A stretch of 40,356 nucleotides of DNA, taken from NCBI GenBank assembly GCA_002753515.1, contig PEAK01000041.1, positions 1 through 40,356 on the forward strand. The letters are read 5' to 3'. Positions within the stretch are counted from its first letter, which is position 1; every line of letters starts with the position of its first letter. This document shows positions 18,122-27,062 of this stretch, piece after piece. The translations under genes were made by a program, and so were the position numbers. This DNA is from Magnetococcales bacterium. Lineage in GTDB: Bacteria > Pseudomonadota > Magnetococcia > Magnetococcales > UBA8363. The notes beneath the pieces were generated by a model. It made no database searches, was not told the origin of the DNA, and worked only from the letters and a program-made list of their open reading frames with translations.

Positions 18122-19017
18122 TCCCCGCCACATCGTGGATGAAACCGTTGGTGTACATCCTTCAAGCGTTCCCGGGCCACATGGGTATAGATTTCCGTTG
18201 TGGCTATGTCGGCATGACCCAACATCATCTGCACCCCCCGAAGCTCGGCACCATGATTGAGCAGATGCGACGCAAAGGAATGCCTGAGCAAATGGGGGGA
18301 CAACGTCATCTGGATACCCGCTTCCAGGGCATAACGGCGAATGATGTACCAAAAATTTTGCCGCGTCATCCCGTGCCCCCTTTGGGTCACGAACAAATCG
18401 GCCACAGAACGTCGCCCCAGGAGAACCGGCCGGGAGAATCGTTGATAACGTTGGATGAAATCCAAAGCCACCTCCCCCATCGGCACAACGCGCTCTTTAT
18501 CCCCCTTGCCCACCACCCGCAAAAAACCATACCCCGCGTCCAAGGCATCGGTGGTCAAGCCCACCAGTTCGGACACCCGCAATCCGGTGGCATACAAGGT
18601 TTCCAGCATGGCGGCATCACGCAAACCCAACGTATCCTTTTGGTCTGGAGCCGCCAATAAAGCCTCCACATCCGCTTCGCTCAACACCTTGGGCAAGCGC
18701 CGCCCCCGCTTGGGACTCTCCAGCAAGGAGGTTGGATCATCCCCCCGCCATTCATTGGCCGCCAACCAACGAAACATCCGTCCCACCGCGGATCGCTTGC
18801 GGGCCACGGATGCCGGGGACAACGGTTCCGCCACCAGCGCCGCCAACCATGCGGAAAGATCCTCCCGCTTGGCCGTTGTCAGGGCAACACCATGTTTGGC
18901 GAAATGACCCAGGAGCCCCTCCAGGTCATGGCGGTACGCCTCCAGGGTATTGGTCGAAAGTCCGTGTTCCACCAGCATATCGTCCAGGAAGCGTTGCACG
19001 AGTTCGGTATCGTTCAT
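18118..19017 (-). CDS. xerD: Site-specific tyrosine recombinase XerD
   Basis: The 299-residue protein (E. coli XerD 298) has an N-terminal SAM-like DNA-binding domain (about 1-90) and a C-terminal catalytic domain. All catalytic residues are visible: Arg147 (ATGLRVSEL), Lys171 (GKGDKER), His242 and Arg245 (HLLRHSFASH), His268 (LGHADI) and the nucleophile Tyr277 (EIYTHV). LLNHGAELRGVQMMLGHA favours XerD over XerC. It acts with XerC at dif sites to resolve chromosome dimers after FtsK translocation. It lies 24 bases after the methyltransferase gene and overlaps the SDR start by four bases. A GGAG lies 11 bases before the ATG. It is not next to mobile DNA, which supports a housekeeping role. Confidence 0.93.
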   Translation of the reverse strand: MNDTELVQRFLDDMLVEHGLSTNTLEAYRHDLEGLLGHFAKHGVALTTAKREDLSAWLAALVAEPLSPASVARKRSAVGRMFRWLAANEWRGDDPTSLLESPKRGRRLPKVLSEADVEALLAAPDQKDTLGLRDAAMLETLYATGLRVSELVGLTTDALDAGYGFLRVVGKGDKERVVPMGEVALDFIQRYQRFSRPVLLGRRSVADLFVTQRGHGMTRQNFWYIIRRYALEAGIQMTLSPHLLRHSFASHLLNHGAELRGVQMMLGHADIATTEIYTHVARERLKDVHQRFHPRCGGE

Positions 19018-19041
19018 GTGTTTTTGATCTCCATCGGCAGG

Positions 19042-19779
19042 TCACGGCCAGGTTTTTTCGACAATGGGTACGATGAGACGGGCGGGTCGTCGGATGATGG
19101 AGCGCTTTTGCACCAGGGGGGAAGAGGCATAAACCACCTTTTCCGCCTCGCATAGGATGACCCCTCCCAAAGGGGCGAACCATCGGTGACCCGCTTTTTC
19201 CCACGCCGTGGCCCATCGCCAGCTTATTTTGCGCTTCAATGGGGGGAAATACAGGGCGTAGCGCCACTGCCGTGGAATCAGCAACGCCTCCTCCAGGATC
19301 ACGCGTAATTGCCTTGGGGAATAGGGGCGTCCCCAACCAAACGGGGTCGAGTCGCGCCTGGCCCATAACCCGCCGCGGTTGGCCACCAGAATCAACAGGC
19401 GCCCACCGGGAGCCAGGATACGCCAAACTTCCCGCAAAGCCGGGCGCGGATCGGAAACGCCCTCCAACAGGTGGGCGATCACGACCCGCTCAAACCAGGC
19501 GTCAGGAAAAGGGAGGGCATCGGGACGCACCTGAGCGATGCGATTGGCAGAGGCTGAAGCCGCCAACACCACCCCCATTTCCGCCGGGGCCGCTCCCAGG
19601 GCATGTCCGGTCCAGGGGCGCAGCCAGTCCAGATAGGGTTGCGCAAATCCAAGCCCAAGGGTACGCTCCGCCGGATTATCTTTAAGCCATGGTTCCATGG
19701 CCCCCCCCACCAGTCTGACCACCATACGACCCCGGGGCTCTTCATACCAACTTTGCAATTGGGTCGCTTCAAAGTTCAT
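19042..19779 (-). CDS. SAM-dependent methyltransferase-like protein
   Basis: The 245-residue product resembles class I methyltransferases of the Methyltransf_11 type: DALPFPDAWFERVVIAHLLE (motif II region) and ALREVWRILAPGGRLLILV (motif III/post III) are clear. The glycine-rich SAM motif I is degenerate (LGLGFAQPY instead of xDxGxGxG), so SAM binding may be altered. It is first in the operon with xerD and the SDR gene and is divergent from gloB, with 53 bases between the two starts. The methyltransferase/gloB pairing is, from memory, recurrent in alphaproteobacteria. The substrate is unknown. Confidence 0.78.
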   Translation of the reverse strand: MNFEATQLQSWYEEPRGRMVVRLVGGAMEPWLKDNPAERTLGLGFAQPYLDWLRPWTGHALGAAPAEMGVVLAASASANRIAQVRPDALPFPDAWFERVVIAHLLEGVSDPRPALREVWRILAPGGRLLILVANRGGLWARRDSTPFGWGRPYSPRQLRVILEEALLIPRQWRYALYFPPLKRKISWRWATAWEKAGHRWFAPLGGVILCEAEKVVYASSPLVQKRSIIRRPARLIVPIVEKTWP

Positions 19780-19832
19780 ACTGATGACGATCCCGTTGTT
19801 GTAATGATGCCAAGATGATAAGGATACCCACC

Positions 19833-20600
19833 ATGTCTGGAACCACGCCCACCATCCTTCCCATACCCATTTTCAAAGACAACATCGTGTGGCTCCTGGA
19901 AACCGACCCGGGCCAGGCGATCCTGTTCGATCCGGGTGATTCCGACCCGGTAATGGAAGCATTGCAGCAACAACACCGGGTCCCAACCCATATCCTCATC
20001 ACCCACCACCACCACGATCATATCGACGGCGTCCTCTCCTTGGCCCGTCATTTTGGCGCAAAAGTCGTTGGTCACACAGTGGATGCAGGACGTTTGCCAC
20101 CTTTGGATATCGCCCTCCAAGACGGCGATTCCCTTCAATTGGGTCCCTGGACGTGTACCGTCATGGCGACTCCCGGTCATACCTCGGGTCATGTCGTCTA
20201 TCGGATCCATGACGCACTTATAACTGGCGACACTTTGTTTTCCCTGGGATGCGGGCGTTTGTTCGAAGGTACCCCGGAACAAATGTGGACTTCTTTGCGG
20301 AAGATTCGCGGATGGACCGGCATTCGACGCCTTTTTCCCGCCCACGAATACACGTTGCTCAATTTGGGATTTGTCGAACGCCACGACCCCGACAACCCGC
20401 ATCTGGGGGCGATGCGGGAATGGCTCTTCCAACAGACGGACCATGGTTTGCCAACCTTGCCGACGACCATGGAACGGGAATGTCAATGCAACCCTTTTTT
20501 GCGAGCGGACGACGTTGATTTCGGTGGACAACTGGGTTTGACCGGCAAAAGCGCGGTCGAAGTATTCGCCCACCTGCGCACGATGCGTAATCAGTACTGA
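19833..20600 (+). CDS. gloB: Hydroxyacylglutathione hydrolase (glyoxalase II)
   Basis: The 255-residue metallo-beta-lactamase-fold enzyme (E. coli GloB 251) has the binuclear metal motif THHHHDH at residues 57-63. Further ligands are in ATPGHTSGHV, GDTLFSLGCGRLFEGT and FPAHEYTLLNL. The C-terminal substrate-binding part has RECQCNPFLR, the family glutathione-contact region. It hydrolyses S-lactoylglutathione to lactate and glutathione in methylglyoxal detoxification. The ATG at 19833 is chosen because AAGGA lies eight bases upstream. An upstream in-frame ATG at 19815 would add six residues. Glyoxalase I is not in the window. Confidence 0.93.
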   Translation: MSGTTPTILPIPIFKDNIVWLLETDPGQAILFDPGDSDPVMEALQQQHRVPTHILITHHHHDHIDGVLSLARHFGAKVVGHTVDAGRLPPLDIALQDGDSLQLGPWTCTVMATPGHTSGHVVYRIHDALITGDTLFSLGCGRLFEGTPEQMWTSLRKIRGWTGIRRLFPAHEYTLLNLGFVERHDPDNPHLGAMREWLFQQTDHGLPTLPTTMERECQCNPFLRADDVDFGGQLGLTGKSAVEVFAHLRTMRNQY

Positions 20601-20680
20601 TTCGCTCACCGCATGCAATCCCGGGATGCTTGCGGTATCCAAATCAGCGCACGAAATTGTACGGCAGGGCTCACCGTCCC

Positions 20681-20712
20681 AAAAAAACCGTGGGGGACCA
20701 GCCCCCACGGTT
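20681..20712 (-). terminator. Intrinsic terminator of the mesaconyl-CoA operon
   Basis: On the minus strand an 11-bp perfect stem (AACCGTGGGGG/CCCCCACGGTT) with a five-base loop is followed by a run of seven T. It lies 33 bases after the mch stop codon, so it is the expected end of the six-gene operon that starts near 28.05 kb. Confidence 0.88.
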
Positions 20713-20744
20713 CGGTACATCGACGAGAAACGGTCAAACGGGAA

Positions 20745-21803
20745 TTACGGTTTGCGTGGCATGAGAACCGTATGATCAAATTCCAGGACCACGGAAGGAT
20801 GGTATTTCCCTTCCGCATCTTTGTAAGGGAAATCGGCGCAGGAATGATCCTTGGCGGCGATCATCCGTACCCGCAAGGCACCGAAATCTTTGCGACCCGA
20901 CAATTCATCCTTGCTGATGATTTCACTCCAGGAGTACACCGTGTCACCGGCGAAGATGGGGGCGACATGACGCCCGCCATTGATGGCCGCCAGCTTGAAG
21001 GCATTGGCCAGGCCATTGTACGCAAAGGAACGGGCCAAACTGATGATGTGGCCACCGTAAACGATACGCTTGCCGAAGCGCCCATCCTTTTCGGTGTGTT
21101 GATTGAAATGAACCTTGGCGGTGTTTTGATACAGGCGCGTAGCGGTCATATGGTCCGCCTCTTCCACCGTCATGGCATCCACATGGTCGATTTTCTCCCC
21201 TTTTTCGTAATCTTCCCAGAAGTGGGGTGATCCCGCCAGATTGGTATCGTATTGGGAAAAGGAAAGACCCGACGGCACTACCAAATCGTTGATGGCGACG
21301 GCCTTGGGGAGGTCGGGAACCACCGCCTGCGGGGCGGGGGAATTGAAATCCTTTTTGCGCACCATGACCCAGCGGCAATATTCCAAAACCTTCTCCCCCC
21401 GCTGATTGGTGCCCACCGAACGGACGTAGACGGTACCCGTCTTATGGTCGGAGTTTTCCTTGACGCCGATGACTTCGGAAATGGTACGAATCGTATCCCC
21501 CGGATAGGCCAGGGTGTGGAAACGCCCGGCGGCATAGCCCAGATTGGCGATGGCATTCAGGGAAACATCGGGGACTGTTTTACCAAAAACCATGTGAAAC
21601 AATAGCATATCATCAACAGGCGCCCGGGGCAAACCAACCGACTGTGCCAAGGCATCCGAGGATTGGATACCGAAGCGGTTGCCATAAAGCGCGGTATAAA
21701 GCGATACATCCCCCTGGGTGATGGTCCGTGGGGTGGCATGATTGATGATCATGCCGACGTGAAAATCTTCGAAGAAGTTACCCGGATTGGTTTTGTTGCT
21801 CAT
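20745..21803 (-). CDS. mch: Mesaconyl-C1-CoA hydratase (beta-methylmalyl-CoA dehydratase)
   Basis: The 352-residue protein has two tandem MaoC/hot-dog-like halves (about 10-155 and 190-345). Length and sequence character are those of Mch of Chloroflexus and Rhodobacter. The C-terminal half carries a hydratase-type loop (NTAKVHFNQHTEKDGRFGKR, then IVYGGHIISLARS). It interconverts (2R,3S)-beta-methylmalyl-CoA and mesaconyl-C1-CoA, an enzyme used in both the 3-hydroxypropionate bi-cycle and the ethylmalonyl-CoA pathway. It is the last gene of the operon, 27 bases after the CoA-transferase, with a GGAG ribosome-binding site. Here mct and meh in the same operon point to the bi-cycle branch. Confidence 0.88.
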   Translation of the reverse strand: MSNKTNPGNFFEDFHVGMIINHATPRTITQGDVSLYTALYGNRFGIQSSDALAQSVGLPRAPVDDMLLFHMVFGKTVPDVSLNAIANLGYAAGRFHTLAYPGDTIRTISEVIGVKENSDHKTGTVYVRSVGTNQRGEKVLEYCRWVMVRKKDFNSPAPQAVVPDLPKAVAINDLVVPSGLSFSQYDTNLAGSPHFWEDYEKGEKIDHVDAMTVEEADHMTATRLYQNTAKVHFNQHTEKDGRFGKRIVYGGHIISLARSFAYNGLANAFKLAAINGGRHVAPIFAGDTVYSWSEIISKDELSGRKDFGALRVRMIAAKDHSCADFPYKDAEGKYHPSVVLEFDHTVLMPRKP

Positions 21804-21830
21804 GAACGTGATCTCCGACTCAAAAAAAGT

Positions 21831-23774
21831 CTAAGCGGTGGTATGACTGGTGGCCAAAAACGCCTTGGCTTCATCTTTACGCTCAAACACATGGGGTGCA
21901 ATGTTGCGTTCCGACAACGCCTGGTCCAGCTTCATCCGCATGAAGGCCGATGTCGCGTAGCGTGTGATCGTTGTGTAGTGGTGTTCCAACATGTACCGAT
22001 CCATCTCGGCATAATCGTCGTAGACGTTTTCGTTGATGCGGAACGAATCGTAGTTGATGAACACCCCCACCCGTTTGCCAATGGCCTGGCAATGTTTGAC
22101 CAGGAGTGTACGCAAGGCTTGGACATCTTCGCTGACCCGCATGTACAAACCTTCCAGGTTGATGAACAGAATGTTGCGCACGGCGTCGTAGCTGACGCGT
22201 TCGGGAAGGTCCAGATTGAGCAGATTGGCTTCCAGGTTCATCGGTTGCTCACGGAAGATACGGGGATCCATGGTAACCGGTTCGCGAATGATGGGGGTGA
22301 AATCCATGTGGGCCAGGATATCACGCTCGATATCGATACCTGGAGCCACTTCGGTCAAGACCAAGCCGCGGCGTCCGCGCCGGAAGACACAACGTTCGGT
22401 GACGAAATAGACCGGCTGCTTGCGTTCCACCGCATAATCGCCACTGAAGGTGACCTGTTTGACGGCCTTGACAAACTTGCGCGCCTTGCCTTCCTTGACG
22501 ATTCTGAGCTGACCGTTCTCAACGGCGATTTCCAGCCCTCCGGCGGTGAAGGTGCCGGTAAAGACCATGGAGCGTGCATTTTGACTGATGTTGATAAAGC
22601 CACCGCAACCGATGATGCGATCCCCGAAGCGGCTGACATTGACGTTACCCCGCTCGTCCACCTCCGCCAATCCCAGACAGGCCATGTCCAAACCGCCGCC
22701 GTCGTAGAAATCGAACATTTGATTCTGGTCGAGGACGCAGTCCACATTGACGCCGGCACCGAAACTGGGACCGCTGGAAAGCACGCCACCAATCGTACCG
22801 GCTTCGGAGGTCAGGGTGATGTATTTGGTGATTTTTTCCTCATTGGCTACCGCAGCCACCCCCTCGGGCACCCCCACCCCCAGATTGACGATACCGTTAG
22901 GGGGTAGTTCAAAAGCGCAGCGTCGGGCCATGATTTTACGTTCGTCCAGCTCCATGGGGGGGATATTGTCCACCGGGACGCGAATGCGACCCGCCAAAGC
23001 CGGATTGAAGATGGTTTCGCAATTCATCGCATGATTTTCGGGCTTGTCGGCGACGACGATACAGTCCACCAGGATACCCGGCACCCGAACCTCCCGGGAT
23101 TTCAACGAACCCATTTCGGCAATGCGTTCCACCTGGGCGATGACGATACCATTGCTGTTTTTGGCCGCCATGGCTTGCGCCAGGTTGTCCTGGAACAAGG
23201 CTTCCTTTTCCATGGTGATGTTACCCATGGGATCGGCGGTGGTACCGCGGATAATGGCCACGTCCACCTTGCCGACCTTGTAGAACAACCATTCTTCGCC
23301 GTCGATATCCACCAGCTTGACGATATCCTTGGTGGTGATATCGTTCACCTTGCCCCCTTCCAAACGTGGATCGACGAAGGTGTGCAAGCCAATCTTGGAG
23401 AAAAAGCCGGGCTTGCCCGATGCACGGGTGCGATACAGTTGGCAAATGACGCCCTGGGGCAGGTTGTAGGCGTAAATCTTGTTTTCTTTGGCCAGTTTGA
23501 CGATATTGGGCACCCGACCAAAGTTGCCGGAGACGAAACGCCGCAGCAATCCTTCATGTCCCAAGCGGTTGGTACCGCGATTCTTGCCGTCCGACTGTCC
23601 GGCAGCACCGATCAAGGTCAGATTTCTCGGCGAACCGGAGTTGACGAAACGCCGTTCCAAGGCTTCCAGAACGGTATCGGGATAGCCGGTTTGGACAAAC
23701 CCGTTGCAACAGATGGTATCCTGATCCTTGATCAAGGCGACGGCTTCGTCGGCGGATACGATTTTGCTGTACAT
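21831..23774 (-). CDS. Propionate/acetate CoA-transferase-like enzyme with C-terminal extension
   Basis: The 647-residue family I CoA-transferase has fused alpha- and beta-type halves (about 1-260 and 275-525). The catalytic glutamate is Glu324 in TLTSEAGTIGG, preceded by the oxyanion-region GVGVPEGVA. The layout matches propionate CoA-transferase/YdiF enzymes, which move CoA between acyl-CoAs and free carboxylates such as acetate or propionate. About 120 extra C-terminal residues (about 530-647) alternate strand and helix and resemble a small STAS-like domain (inference). The ATG at 23774 is chosen for its AGGAG. A 20-residue longer start has no such site. It sits between meh and mch, so it probably supplies propionyl-CoA or recycles CoA for the pathway. 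It is not part of the minimal pathway. Confidence 0.82.
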   Translation of the reverse strand: MYSKIVSADEAVALIKDQDTICCNGFVQTGYPDTVLEALERRFVNSGSPRNLTLIGAAGQSDGKNRGTNRLGHEGLLRRFVSGNFGRVPNIVKLAKENKIYAYNLPQGVICQLYRTRASGKPGFFSKIGLHTFVDPRLEGGKVNDITTKDIVKLVDIDGEEWLFYKVGKVDVAIIRGTTADPMGNITMEKEALFQDNLAQAMAAKNSNGIVIAQVERIAEMGSLKSREVRVPGILVDCIVVADKPENHAMNCETIFNPALAGRIRVPVDNIPPMELDERKIMARRCAFELPPNGIVNLGVGVPEGVAAVANEEKITKYITLTSEAGTIGGVLSSGPSFGAGVNVDCVLDQNQMFDFYDGGGLDMACLGLAEVDERGNVNVSRFGDRIIGCGGFINISQNARSMVFTGTFTAGGLEIAVENGQLRIVKEGKARKFVKAVKQVTFSGDYAVERKQPVYFVTERCVFRRGRRGLVLTEVAPGIDIERDILAHMDFTPIIREPVTMDPRIFREQPMNLEANLLNLDLPERVSYDAVRNILFINLEGLYMRVSEDVQALRTLLVKHCQAIGKRVGVFINYDSFRINENVYDDYAEMDRYMLEHHYTTITRYATSAFMRMKLDQALSERNIAPHVFERKDEAKAFLATSHTTA

Positions 23775-23811
23775 GAGATGACACTCCTGGGTAATGGACC
23801 GAGAGCCTTCC

Positions 23812-24663
23812 TCAGGCGAGTTCTGCCGAGGCATTCATGGTAATTTTCCCGTGGGGCCCGTGGGCTTCCAGTTCGACGACGTCGCCCTTGGGTCGGGCGA
23901 TCAAGCGAAACGGGTGCAGATCGAACAACGGTGCCCGTCCCTGAAACGAAAAACCCACCGCCCGCCTGCCGCTGTTGGCACGCGCCATTTCCAGGAGCAT
24001 CAAGGCCGTCAGTGGTCCATGCACCACGAGTCCGGGATAACCTTCTTCTTTCATGGCATAAGGCCGATCATAATGGATACGATGGGCGTTGAAGGTCAGG
24101 GCGGAAAACCGGAACAACAAAATGGTCGTGGGCGTCACATCCTTGACCCAAACACCGGGTCCTGGATCGGGATGGGCTGGAATCGGCACCGGGGCGGGGG
24201 TCGGCGGGCCGTCTTCCTTGTAGACGATATCCTGTTCCTCCTCGACACACAGCTCATTGTTCTGCCGGATACGGTATCTTGCCGTCACAAATACCAGATT
24301 ACCGCTTTTGCCCGATTTTTCCGACACGTTGAGAATTTCCCCTTCGCGCACCGCAGGCTGGCCGATGATCAAGGGGTGTAGAAACTTCATCCGGGCACCG
24401 GCGAACATGCGGCGTGGCAAGGTCACCGGCGGGAAAAAACCACCCCGCTTGGGATGTCCGTCGTGGTCGATACTCGACATCGGCGCCTTGGGGAGGAAAT
24501 GAAACCAATGCCACAAGGGGGGCAAAGGGTCACCAGCCTTGAAACGTTCCCCCTCCATGTCCAACATGGCGGCAACACAGTCGGCAACCACCGCGGAAAT
24601 GGTCTCCTCGCGAACCTCCTGGGATCCGATCCAATCAGTCAAAGGTTTGTTTTGTTCGCTCAT
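23812..24663 (-). CDS. meh: Mesaconyl-C4-CoA hydratase
   Basis: The 283-residue double hot-dog protein has an N-terminal FAS1-like dehydratase-type half (about 10-150). Its C-terminal half carries the hydratase-2 motif LTFNAHRIHYDRPYA, followed by EGYPGLVVHGPLTALML. This matches Meh of the 3-hydroxypropionate bi-cycle, which hydrates mesaconyl-C4-CoA to (S)-citramalyl-CoA. Eukaryotic HTD2-type dehydratases and itaconyl-CoA-type hydratases have the same fold, so sequence alone leaves some substrate doubt. Context between mct and the CoA-transferase makes Meh much the best choice. Its ATG shares one base with the mct stop (TAATG), indicating translational coupling. Confidence 0.87.
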   Translation of the reverse strand: MSEQNKPLTDWIGSQEVREETISAVVADCVAAMLDMEGERFKAGDPLPPLWHWFHFLPKAPMSSIDHDGHPKRGGFFPPVTLPRRMFAGARMKFLHPLIIGQPAVREGEILNVSEKSGKSGNLVFVTARYRIRQNNELCVEEEQDIVYKEDGPPTPAPVPIPAHPDPGPGVWVKDVTPTTILLFRFSALTFNAHRIHYDRPYAMKEEGYPGLVVHGPLTALMLLEMARANSGRRAVGFSFQGRAPLFDLHPFRLIARPKGDVVELEAHGPHGKITMNASAELA

Positions 24664-25901
24664 TATGAAATCTCCACTGGTCCGGCGACGATACCACTGT
24701 CGCGCAGGCTTTTGATTTCGTCCGCACTCAAACCCAGATCCTTACCCAAAATTTCATCGGTATGTTGACCGAGGATCGGGGCTGGTTTGGGGGGCTCCCG
24801 GGTATAAGCACCGAATTCGATGGGCGAACCCGGAACCAGGAAGGAACCGATACCGGGTTGTTCCAACATGGAAAACATGGGGTTTTTGGTGGACACACGC
24901 GCATCCTCCTCGACCATCTGCTTGAAGGTGCGATACGGTCCCCAGCAAACCCCGGTACCCTTGAAGATGGTTTCGATTTCCTGCAAGGTGCGTTGACCAC
25001 ACCATTGGCGAATGGGAACCGAGATTTCATCACTGGCCAGGAAACGGTCACCTTCCTTCTTGAAATTTTTCCCCAACCGGGTTTCAATTTCCTTGAAGGC
25101 ATCCGTCAAACCGGTCACCTTGCCCAACTCGGTCCACATGCGATCGGTCACCACGACGATATAAAGGCGGCGACCATCTTTGGTTTCATAATCGCTGCCA
25201 TAGGCACCATACAGATAGTTGCCATAGCCTTTGCGATCCTCATGATTGATCTGAACCTCGGAGACGTACCCCAGGTTGGCCGTCATGGCAAAGGCGATAT
25301 CGGAGAGGGCGATTTTCACCAATTGGCCCTCACCGGTCAGACGGCGATGGCGTTCGGCGGCCAATACCGCCAGTGCCAGGTTGATACCGGCAATGGCATC
25401 CCAGGCGGGCAGGACATGATTGATCGGCTTGGCATTGGGATTGGCGTGGTGATTACCAGTGACATGGGGGAAACCACACGCGCAATTGATGGTATAATCC
25501 ACCGCCGAAGTCCCATCGGAACTGCCCAGCAGGTTGACCATGATCAAATCGGGCCGATGTTTTTTCAAACTTTCGTAGCTCATCCACCCTTTGGCGGCGG
25601 GAAAGTTGGTCAAGAAAATACCATTGCCGGGGCCGGGAGCGGTAATCAGCTTCGTCAAAAGCTCCTGGGCCTGGGGTTTGCTCGAATCAATGGCCAAAGA
25701 ACGTTTACCCTTGTTCAATCCGACCCAGTAGAGGCTTTTGCCGTCTTTGGTAATGGGCCAACGCCGGGAATCCATCCCCCCGGTCAGGGGGTCGAAACGG
25801 ATGACATCCGCCCCCAATTGACTGAGGGTCATGCCACTCAACGGCGCGGCAACAAATGCTGAAGCCTCGATAATCCGCAATCCTTGCAACACTTTGAACA
25901 T
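24663..25901 (-). CDS. mct: Mesaconyl-CoA C1-C4 CoA transferase
   Basis: The 412-residue class III (CaiB/BaiF) CoA-transferase has the predicted catalytic aspartate Asp168 in LPAWDAIAG. In the bi-cycle Mct moves CoA intramolecularly from the C1 to the C4 carboxyl of mesaconate. Length (Chloroflexus Mct is about 408), the residues around the catalytic Asp and the immediate neighbours mcl and meh support this over formyl-CoA or carnitine transferases. Strong AAGGAG before the ATG; 33 bases after mcl, one-base overlap with meh. Mct has no other known role than this isomerisation, so it is the diagnostic gene of the cluster. Confidence 0.88.
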   Translation of the reverse strand: MFKVLQGLRIIEASAFVAAPLSGMTLSQLGADVIRFDPLTGGMDSRRWPITKDGKSLYWVGLNKGKRSLAIDSSKPQAQELLTKLITAPGPGNGIFLTNFPAAKGWMSYESLKKHRPDLIMVNLLGSSDGTSAVDYTINCACGFPHVTGNHHANPNAKPINHVLPAWDAIAGINLALAVLAAERHRRLTGEGQLVKIALSDIAFAMTANLGYVSEVQINHEDRKGYGNYLYGAYGSDYETKDGRRLYIVVVTDRMWTELGKVTGLTDAFKEIETRLGKNFKKEGDRFLASDEISVPIRQWCGQRTLQEIETIFKGTGVCWGPYRTFKQMVEEDARVSTKNPMFSMLEQPGIGSFLVPGSPIEFGAYTREPPKPAPILGQHTDEILGKDLGLSADEIKSLRDSGIVAGPVEIS

Positions 25902-25934
25902 ATTTCACTCCTTGGATTTCAGGATTGATCCGGA

Positions 25935-26984
25935 TTAAAAACCGTAGGCGGCAGCCCTCTCTGGATCCTTGGTGGCAACCAGCTTGGCCAGGTCCACGAT
26001 CACCTTGGCCTGTTTCCAGGTGGCATCATCCTGCATTTTGCCGTCGATCATCACCGCACCCGAACCATCCGGCATGGCTTCCAGGATCTTTTTGGCGAAC
26101 AAAACCTCTTTGACATCGGGGCTGAACACCCGTTTGGCAATGTCGATTTGCGTGGGGTGCAAGGTCCAGGCACCGGCACACCCTTGCAGGAAGGCGTTAC
26201 GGAATTGGGCTTCGCAAGCCGCCTCATCCTTGAAGTCGCCAAACGGGCCATAAAAGGCACGCAACCCATTGGTCAAACAGGCATCGACCATGCGGGCCAC
26301 GGTATAATGCCAAAGGTCTTGTTGGAAGAAGGCGCGTGCCGAACCATCGGCATTCGGGTCGGCCAAAACACCATAAAAGGGGTGTCCGCCACCGACGCGG
26401 GTGGTCTTCATGCCACGCGAAGCCGCCAAATCGGCGGGCCCCAGGCTCATGCCGTGCATCCTGGGGCTCGCCTGGGCGATGTCATTGACATTTTTCACCC
26501 CCTGCGCCGTCTCCAGGATGGCGTGGATCAAAATGGGCTTTTGCACATGGTGCTTGGCCTCCAGCAGCGCCAACAGTTGATCGACGAAATGAATGTCCCA
26601 CGCCCCTTCCACCTTGGGGATCATCACCACGTCCAATTTGTTGCCCACCGCGCCGATGATCTCGCTCATGTCGTCGAGGAACCAGGGGCTGTTGAGGGCA
26701 TTGACCCGGGTCCAAAGACCGGTACCCATGGCACGGAAATCAAAATTGTTCGCCACTTCAATGAATCCCCTGCGCGCCGCCTCTTTGGCTTCGATGGGAA
26801 TGGCATCTTCCAGGTTACCCAGCAGGACATCGACATTTTTCGCCATGTCACCCGCTTTGGCGCGCATCTTTTCGTTGTGGGGCGGGAGGAAATGGATGGT
26901 CCGCTCCAGGGTGATGGGCAGCTCACGCATGGGTTGGGGGGCGCCGATGGCGAGGGGCTTGTAAAATGCTGAGGGGGTCTTCAT
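25935..26984 (-). CDS. mcl: Malyl-CoA/beta-methylmalyl-CoA/(S)-citramalyl-CoA lyase
   Basis: The 349-residue CitE-fold lyase is strikingly like the trifunctional Chloroflexus MCL, judged from memory (same length; shared [10 protein letters not shown] start, [17 protein letters not shown]...[14 protein letters not shown] and the ending KDP-x-x-A-x-A-YG-x). Catalytic and Mg2+-binding residues are in place: Arg93 (RVNALNSPW), Glu158 (ILETAQG) and Asp185 (LGPADLAAS). In the bi-cycle it condenses glyoxylate with propionyl-CoA to beta-methylmalyl-CoA and later cleaves (S)-citramalyl-CoA to acetyl-CoA and pyruvate, opening and closing the route encoded here. It has AGGAGAG before the ATG. High similarity to a Chloroflexi enzyme suggests horizontal transfer (inference). 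Confidence 0.9.
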   Translation of the reverse strand: MKTPSAFYKPLAIGAPQPMRELPITLERTIHFLPPHNEKMRAKAGDMAKNVDVLLGNLEDAIPIEAKEAARRGFIEVANNFDFRAMGTGLWTRVNALNSPWFLDDMSEIIGAVGNKLDVVMIPKVEGAWDIHFVDQLLALLEAKHHVQKPILIHAILETAQGVKNVNDIAQASPRMHGMSLGPADLAASRGMKTTRVGGGHPFYGVLADPNADGSARAFFQQDLWHYTVARMVDACLTNGLRAFYGPFGDFKDEAACEAQFRNAFLQGCAGAWTLHPTQIDIAKRVFSPDVKEVLFAKKILEAMPDGSGAVMIDGKMQDDATWKQAKVIVDLAKLVATKDPERAAAYGF

Positions 26985-27062
26985 GGATTCTCTCTCCTAA
27001 AGGTCATTCCCGGACTCAAGATATACGTCGGGGGATCATGGATTATGTTATGGTTATACTGT

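Noticed and set aside
21663-22907. Long 414-codon open frame on the plus strand opposite the CoA-transferase
   Set aside because: It is antisense to genes with clear family motifs and its product has no recognisable features; GC-rich coding DNA often leaves such frames open.
21831-23774. Reading the CoA-transferase as acetyl-CoA hydrolase or a two-subunit 3-oxoacid transferase
   Set aside because: Both halves are fused and the catalytic Glu context and position fit propionate CoA-transferase/YdiF enzymes better.
24762-25862. 366-codon plus-strand frame opposite mct
   Set aside because: Same reason: shadow of a well-supported gene, no ribosome-binding site or motif support.
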